NCBI GenBank assembly: GCA_045643145.1
Contig: JAZUKG010000080.1
Coordinates: 1 to 10,728 of the forward strand
DNA length: 10,728 bases
Direction: 5' to 3'
Source of the DNA: SVFI01 sp045643145
GTDB taxonomy: Bacteria; Bacillota; Clostridia; Lachnospirales; Lachnospiraceae
Shown: positions 6,990 through 10,728 of the stretch, in pieces
Position numbering within the stretch: the first letter of the stretch is position 1
Layout of the letters: each line of letters opens with the position of its first letter
Translations under genes and position numbers: made by a program
Notes under the pieces: generated by a model
What the model was told of the DNA's origin: nothing
What the model saw: only the letters and a program-made list of their open reading frames with translations
Databases searched by the model: none

Positions 6990-7859
6990 ATGCAATACAA
7001 AAAAGGTGTATTTTACATCTTAACATCAGCCTTTTGTTTTGCACTGATGAATTTATTTATACGATTAACAGGTGATGTGCCCACCATGCAAAAATGCTTT
7101 TTCAGAAATTTCTTTGCAATGGTGATAGCAGTAGGTGCTCTGATGAAATCAGGGACACCCTTCCGGTATCAAAAAGGAAACCTTCGATATCTTTTGGGCA
7201 GATCCATATCCGGCGGACTCGGAATGGTATGTAATTTTTATGCAGTGGATCATCTGGCGATTTCGGATGCTTCCATGCTGAACAAGCTTTCTCCGTTTTT
7301 CGCCATTATATTTTCTATCTGGGTTGTAAAGGAGGTTGCAAATCGATATGAGTGGCTGGCGGTCATATGTGCTTTTATCGGGGCACTGTTTGTAGTAAAG
7401 CCATCCTTTGGATTTGAAGCCATCCCGGCTTTTTGCGGAGTGTTGGGAGGACTCGGAGCAGGACTTGCATATACCTTTGTGCGAAAGCTTGGTACGAGAA
7501 ATGAAAACAGTATGATTATTGTTGCATTCTTTTCTGCATTCACGACGCTGATGCTTTTGCCAAATTTATTGTTAAACTTCAGACCGATGACAGCAAAACA
7601 GTGGATGTTTAGTATCTTAATGGGAGTCAGTGCCTGCGGAGGACAGATCGGAATTACCAAAGCGTATTCCTTTGCACCGGCCAAGGAGATTTCTGTATAT
7701 GACTTTTCGATTGTTATCTTCTCAGCGATATTAGGCTTTTTGTTTTTGGGACAGATGCCGGATTGGCTGAGCGTCATTGGATACATTATTATCATAGGAA
7801 CCGCAATCACCAAATGGTATTTTACAGTAAAAAAATCACCGTCCAAGGTGACAGAATAA
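6990..7859 (+). CDS. DMT-superfamily transporter with two EamA domains
   Basis: A 289-residue membrane protein with about 10 predicted helices, arranged as two EamA repeats (roughly residues 5-138 and 148-280). Characteristic segments are FALMNLFIRLTGDVPT, FFRNFFAMVIA, the repeat-ending GALFVVKPSFGF (about 131-142), LGGLGAGLAYTFVRKLG at the start of the second repeat, and ILGFLFLGQMPDW near the end. Family members export or exchange small metabolites such as amino acids, nucleotides or amines. The direction and substrate here are not known. AGGTGAT at 6980-6986 serves the start. It follows the MATE gene by 20 bases, so two unrelated exporter types are produced from what looks like one transcript. 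Confidence 0.9.
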   Translation: MQYKKGVFYILTSAFCFALMNLFIRLTGDVPTMQKCFFRNFFAMVIAVGALMKSGTPFRYQKGNLRYLLGRSISGGLGMVCNFYAVDHLAISDASMLNKLSPFFAIIFSIWVVKEVANRYEWLAVICAFIGALFVVKPSFGFEAIPAFCGVLGGLGAGLAYTFVRKLGTRNENSMIIVAFFSAFTTLMLLPNLLLNFRPMTAKQWMFSILMGVSACGGQIGITKAYSFAPAKEISVYDFSIVIFSAILGFLFLGQMPDWLSVIGYIIIIGTAITKWYFTVKKSPSKVTE

Positions 7860-7879
7860 ATAGATAAAGGAGAATACAA

Positions 7880-8182
7880 ATGGTTAAACATGTAATTTTA
7901 TGGACATTAAAGGAAGAACTTTCAGCAGAAGAAAAAGAGAGTGTAAAGGCCGGAATCAAGGAAGGTCTGGAAGGCTTAAAGGGACAGATTCCGGGACTCA
8001 TTGATATTCAGGTTAATATTGATCCTCTCGCAAGTTCCAACGCAGAGGTTATGCTGGATTCTTCTTTTGAAAATGAAGAAAGCTTAAAGGGATATGCAGT
8101 GCATCCTGCACATGTTGCAGTTGCAGACGGAAAAGTCAGACCATATACTGCTTCCAGAACCTGCATGGATTATGAAGTATAA
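7880..8182 (+). CDS. Dabb-domain (stress-responsive alpha/beta-barrel) small protein
   Basis: A 100-residue soluble protein covering a single Dabb domain, a ferredoxin-like fold that usually dimerises into a beta-barrel. It begins with the typical MVKHVILWTLK strand. A charged amphipathic helix with GLEGLKGQIPGLIDIQVNID follows, then SSFENEESLKGYAVHPAHVAVADGKVRP, which carries the conserved 'Y..HP.H' pattern (Tyr74-x-x-His77-Pro-x-x-His80 region). Bacterial members are mostly of unknown function. Some relatives are monooxygenase-like or polyketide-cyclising, so function should not be transferred. A strong AAAGGAGA site lies at 7866-7873. It sits between an exporter and RNA-modification genes, and its role in the operon is unclear. 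Confidence 0.88.
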   Translation: MVKHVILWTLKEELSAEEKESVKAGIKEGLEGLKGQIPGLIDIQVNIDPLASSNAEVMLDSSFENEESLKGYAVHPAHVAVADGKVRPYTASRTCMDYEV

Positions 8183-8197
8183 GTCAGAGTGACCAAT

Positions 8198-9019
8198 ATG
8201 GCGAATATAATTGAAATCACACATTTTGAAGATCCGGCACTGGATATTTTTGCGAGACTGAATGAAAGACAGCTTTTTACCTACCGAGAGCCGGACCTTG
8301 GCATTTTTATCGCGGAAAGTCCCAATGTGATACACAGAGCTCTGGCAGCAGGGTATGAGCCGGTTTCTATGCTGATGGAGAAAAAGGATGTTTGTCATGT
8401 GGATGAAAGGATTCAGAATGAATATCCGGATTTGCCGATTTATGTGGCAGACAATGCGGTATTATCACAGCTGCCAGGCTTTTCATTGACCAGAGGAATG
8501 CTTTGTGCGATGAACCGCCGCGAAATGCCGTCCATAGACGGTCTGTTAAAAACTGCGAATCGTATTGCTGTGCTCGAAGAGGTAGTCAATCCGACCAATG
8601 TCGGAGCCATTATTCGTTCGGCAGCAGCGATGCATATGGATGCGGTCATTCTGAGCAGCGGATGTGCAGATCCTTTGTATAAAAGAGCAGCCAGAGTCAG
8701 TATGGGATGTGTTTTTCAAATCCCGTGGATAAAGCTTGAGGATCAGGATTGGCCGAAAAAAACCATCGACCTTTTGCATGAAAACGGCTTTTGTACAGCG
8801 GCTATGGCTTTGTCAGATAAAAGCATTTCGATTGATGATCCGAAGCTTTTAAAAGAGGATAAACTGGCAGTCGTTCTCGGTACAGAGGGTGAGGGTCTTT
8901 TGGAGGAAACGATTTCTCTTTGCAGAGAAACCGTGAAAATACCAATGAGTCATGATGTGGATTCTCTGAATGTGGCAGCAGCTTCAGCGGTTGCATTCTG
9001 GGAACTGAGAAAAAGATAG
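8198..9019 (+). CDS. SpoU/TrmH-family (SPOUT) RNA 2'-O-methyltransferase
   Basis: A 273-residue protein that should transfer a methyl group from S-adenosylmethionine to a ribose 2'-hydroxyl in rRNA or tRNA. Residues 1-115 form an N-terminal RNA-binding region of the kind found in TrmH relatives (GIFIAESPNVIHRAL). The SPOUT knot domain follows with all three motifs: NPTNVGAIIRSA (131-142, with Asn and catalytic Arg140), the SAM-binding LGTEGEGL (227-234) and SLNVAAA (256-262). The ATG at 8198 is preferred over a GTG three codons upstream (8189) because MANIIEIT matches the usual N-terminus of this type. Neither start has a strong ribosome binding site; AGAGTGA (8187-8193) is the best, so coupling with the preceding gene 15 bases upstream is likely. 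The modified RNA position is not predictable. Its downstream partner is another RNA-modifying enzyme. Confidence 0.9.
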   Translation: MANIIEITHFEDPALDIFARLNERQLFTYREPDLGIFIAESPNVIHRALAAGYEPVSMLMEKKDVCHVDERIQNEYPDLPIYVADNAVLSQLPGFSLTRGMLCAMNRREMPSIDGLLKTANRIAVLEEVVNPTNVGAIIRSAAAMHMDAVILSSGCADPLYKRAARVSMGCVFQIPWIKLEDQDWPKKTIDLLHENGFCTAAMALSDKSISIDDPKLLKEDKLAVVLGTEGEGLLEETISLCRETVKIPMSHDVDSLNVAAASAVAFWELRKR

Positions 9020-9028
9020 GAAAAAGAG

Positions 9029-9949
9029 ATGAAGCTTTATTTAGCTCCGATGGAGGGAGTAACCTCCAATTTATACAGAAAAATATTTGCAAAGTATTAT
9101 CAGGGCGTTGATGTTTACATGACGCCTTTTTTATCGTTTCCGGATTTTGGACAAAAGGAATTTTTGGAGGTGGATCCGGCACATAATGAGTATGGCATTT
9201 TGATTCCGCAAATTATGGCCAATAATGCGGATACCTTTTTGGAAATAGCAGCCAAGCTAAAGGATATGGGATATACGCATGTCAATTTAAATGCAGGCTG
9301 TCCGTCCAAAACCGTATTTTCCAAACGCAAGGGAAGCGGACTTTTGTATGATACGGATGTACTGGTTCGTCTGCTTGACGGTATTTTTGAAAAATGCGAT
9401 ATGGAAATCAGTGTAAAAACACGAATCGGAGTACAGGATGAAAGTGAGTGGGAGGATATTCTTTCTATATATAATAAGTTCCCCATCAAGGAGCTGATGA
9501 TTCATCCCAGACTTCAGCGGGAGTTTTATCAGGGATCGGTGCATTTGGAGGCGTATCAATATGCGATAGAGCACAGCAAAAATCCGATTTGCTACAACGG
9601 GGATATTGTATCGAGGGAAAGTCTTTATCAGATAGAGCAGCAGATCGGAAAGCAGGAGCATATCATGATTGGGCGCGGTCTCATTGCCAATCCTGAGCTC
9701 GCTCGCCAGATTAAGGCAGACGAGGGCAGCTTTGACAAGGCTAAATTTATACAGTTCCATGATGAGATTATGACTGCATACGGAGAATACTTAAGCGGTG
9801 AAACACCTCTTTTATTTAAAATGAAAGAGCTGTGGGGATTTTGGGCCGGCTACTTAATGATAGATAAAAAAATGGAAAAGGAAATTAAAAAATCCAAAAA
9901 CATGTCAGCGTACAAAAGTACAGTTTCACGAATTTTGCTTGCTATATAG
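9029..9949 (+). CDS. tRNA-dihydrouridine synthase (Dus family)
   Basis: A 306-residue FMN-dependent TIM-barrel enzyme that reduces specific uridines in tRNA to dihydrouridine with NADPH. The N-terminus YLAPMEGVTSNLYR is the FMN-binding Dus start. NLNAGCPSKTVFSKRKGSGLL (87-107) holds the catalytic Cys91, with the following lysines that contact FMN and tRNA. Lys130 and Arg132 (SVKTRIG), His159 (MIHPR, usually HxR), YNGDI (189-193) and the phosphate-binding IGRGLIANP (214-222) complete the site. The C-terminal helical part is present, so the gene is full length. It starts nine bases after the methyltransferase with AGGA at 9018-9021, making an RNA-modification pair at the end of the operon. The exact Dus subfamily and target uridine are not determined; the sequence differs somewhat from standard DusB. 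Confidence 0.92.
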   Translation: MKLYLAPMEGVTSNLYRKIFAKYYQGVDVYMTPFLSFPDFGQKEFLEVDPAHNEYGILIPQIMANNADTFLEIAAKLKDMGYTHVNLNAGCPSKTVFSKRKGSGLLYDTDVLVRLLDGIFEKCDMEISVKTRIGVQDESEWEDILSIYNKFPIKELMIHPRLQREFYQGSVHLEAYQYAIEHSKNPICYNGDIVSRESLYQIEQQIGKQEHIMIGRGLIANPELARQIKADEGSFDKAKFIQFHDEIMTAYGEYLSGETPLLFKMKELWGFWAGYLMIDKKMEKEIKKSKNMSAYKSTVSRILLAI

Positions 9950-9967
9950 GGGTTTATTTGTTATACT
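9939..9967 (+). promoter_or_regulatory. Probable sigma-A promoter of putP
   Basis: TTGCTA (9939-9944) and TATACT (9962-9967) are separated by 17 bases, matching the -35 and -10 consensus at four and five of six positions. The -35 box overlaps the end of the dihydrouridine synthase gene. Transcription would start near 9974, leaving a leader of about 40 nt. I see no terminator in the 65-base gap, so read-through from upstream is also possible. A second candidate, TAAAAT at 9993, would start the RNA almost on the ribosome binding site and is less likely. Confidence 0.55.
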
Positions 9968-10014
9968 TTTGCGGGATAAAGAGTTAAAGTGATAAAATAT
10001 TAGGAGGATTTATT

Positions 10015-10728
10015 ATGACACAGGCACAGATTTGTATCATGATCGCTATTGTGGCGTATCTGGGCTTGGTATTGTACATCGGATATCGTTGTTCGAAACA
10101 GAATACCAACACAGATGACTTTTATTTAGGCGGACGAAAGCTCGGACCTATCGTTACTGCTATGAGTGCAGAAGCTTCTGACATGAGTAGCTGGCTCTTA
10201 ATGGGACTTCCGGGTGTAGCATATCTTTCCGGTTTGGCAGATGCAGGATGGACTGCAATCGGTCTGGCAATCGGTACGTATGTAAACTTCTTGATTGTTG
10301 CAAAAAGACTTCGTCGTTATACCAAGGTGGCAAACAACTCAATTACCTTGCCACAGTTTTTCAAAAATCGTTTTCACGATGAAAGCAGTACACTTTTATT
10401 AATTTCAGCTATTATCATTGTTATTTTCTTCATTCCTTATACAGCTTCAGGATTTGCTGCATGTGGTAAATTATTCTCAAGCTTATTCGGTGTGGATTAT
10501 ATGCTTGCAATGATTATCAGTGCAATCGTTATTGTAGGTTATACAACCTTGGGAGGATTCTTAGCAGCCTCTACTACTGACTTTATTCAGAGTATTGTTA
10601 TGACAATCGCTTTAGTAGTTGTTATGGTATTTGGTATTCATACAGCAGGCGGATTTGGAGCAGTTATTGACAATGCAAAATCCTTACCTGGTTATTTCTC
10701 GCTTCTGACATCTTATGATGCAGCAAGT
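10015..10728 (+). CDS. putP: Sodium/proline symporter (PutP), 3'-truncated by the window edge
   Basis: An inner-membrane member of the solute:sodium symporter family that takes up L-proline with Na+. The frame starts at 10015 behind a consensus AGGAGG (10002-10007) and runs open for 238 codons to the right edge. About half of the usual 490-500 residues is visible. Helix 1 (residues 6-24) is followed by the signature DDFYLGGRKLGP (34-45) and SDMSSWLLMGLPG (55-67). Arg41, Asp56, Ser58 and Gly64 align with E. coli PutP Arg40, Asp55, Ser57 and Gly63, of which Asp55 and Ser57 are needed for Na+ coupling. YTTLGGFLAASTTDFIQ matches the conserved family segment after helix 5. Close paralogues for other substrates exist, but the match around the Na+ site is strong. 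It probably has its own promoter, separate from the upstream operon. Confidence 0.9.
   Translation, partial: MTQAQICIMIAIVAYLGLVLYIGYRCSKQNTNTDDFYLGGRKLGPIVTAMSAEASDMSSWLLMGLPGVAYLSGLADAGWTAIGLAIGTYVNFLIVAKRLRRYTKVANNSITLPQFFKNRFHDESSTLLLISAIIIVIFFIPYTASGFAACGKLFSSLFGVDYMLAMIISAIVIVGYTTLGGFLAASTTDFIQSIVMTIALVVVMVFGIHTAGGFGAVIDNAKSLPGYFSLLTSYDAAS

Noticed and set aside
7829..7851. Hairpin that would read as a terminator on the minus strand (TCACC/GGTGA arms followed by T7)
   Set aside because: The stem is only 5 bp, it lies inside the end of the EamA gene, and there is no minus-strand gene for it to end.
7250..7891. Long open frame (213 codons) on the minus strand, opposite the EamA transporter gene
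   Set aside because: It is fully antisense to a well-supported membrane protein gene, has no recognisable domain, and is explained by codon bias of the + strand gene.
9287..9760. Minus-strand open frame of 157 codons opposite the dihydrouridine synthase gene
   Set aside because: It is antisense to a gene with all catalytic motifs intact, and its translation shows no family pattern.

Overview
The window looks like chromosomal DNA from a Gram-positive anaerobe of the Bacillota, most likely a gut or rumen member of the Lachnospiraceae. The grounds are moderately AT-rich DNA, strong purine-rich ribosome binding sites close to most starts, tightly packed genes all on the + strand, and protein types common in that group: an aldo/keto reductase with a ferredoxin tail, MepA-like MATE and EamA exporters, and a cytoplasmic GH43 enzyme. 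The family placement is an inference from gene content. No 16S or other marker gene is present.

Layout. (1) Positions 2-1024 hold the 3' part of a class C beta-lactamase-like (serine hydrolase fold) gene, cut by the left edge and ended by a strong intrinsic terminator at about 1045-1081. All three active-site motifs appear to be lost, so it is probably a pseudoenzyme. (2) A promoter near 1101 precedes a run of nine co-directional genes, 1187-9949. Gaps are only 3-34 bases and I see no internal + strand terminator, so this may be one operon. Its first half is metabolic: a PfkB sugar kinase, a class II ketose-bisphosphate aldolase, an intracellular GH43 glycosidase and an Fe-S aldo/keto reductase. 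Then come two exporters (MATE and EamA/DMT), a small Dabb-domain protein and two RNA-modification enzymes (a SpoU/TrmH methyltransferase and a tRNA-dihydrouridine synthase). (3) A sodium/proline symporter gene (putP) starts at 10015 behind its own probable promoter and runs off the right edge.

How the genes may work together. GH43 would release a sugar inside the cell from an imported oligosaccharide. The kinase would phosphorylate the sugar or a derived keto-sugar, the aldolase would split the product into DHAP and an aldehyde, and the aldo/keto reductase would reduce that aldehyde. This resembles a ketose-1-phosphate cleavage route or the end of inositol catabolism. No isomerase, importer or regulator lies in the window, so the scheme is a hypothesis. 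I see no mobile element, CRISPR array, tRNA or rRNA. Apart from the pseudoenzyme and the metabolic cluster, the window is fairly ordinary.
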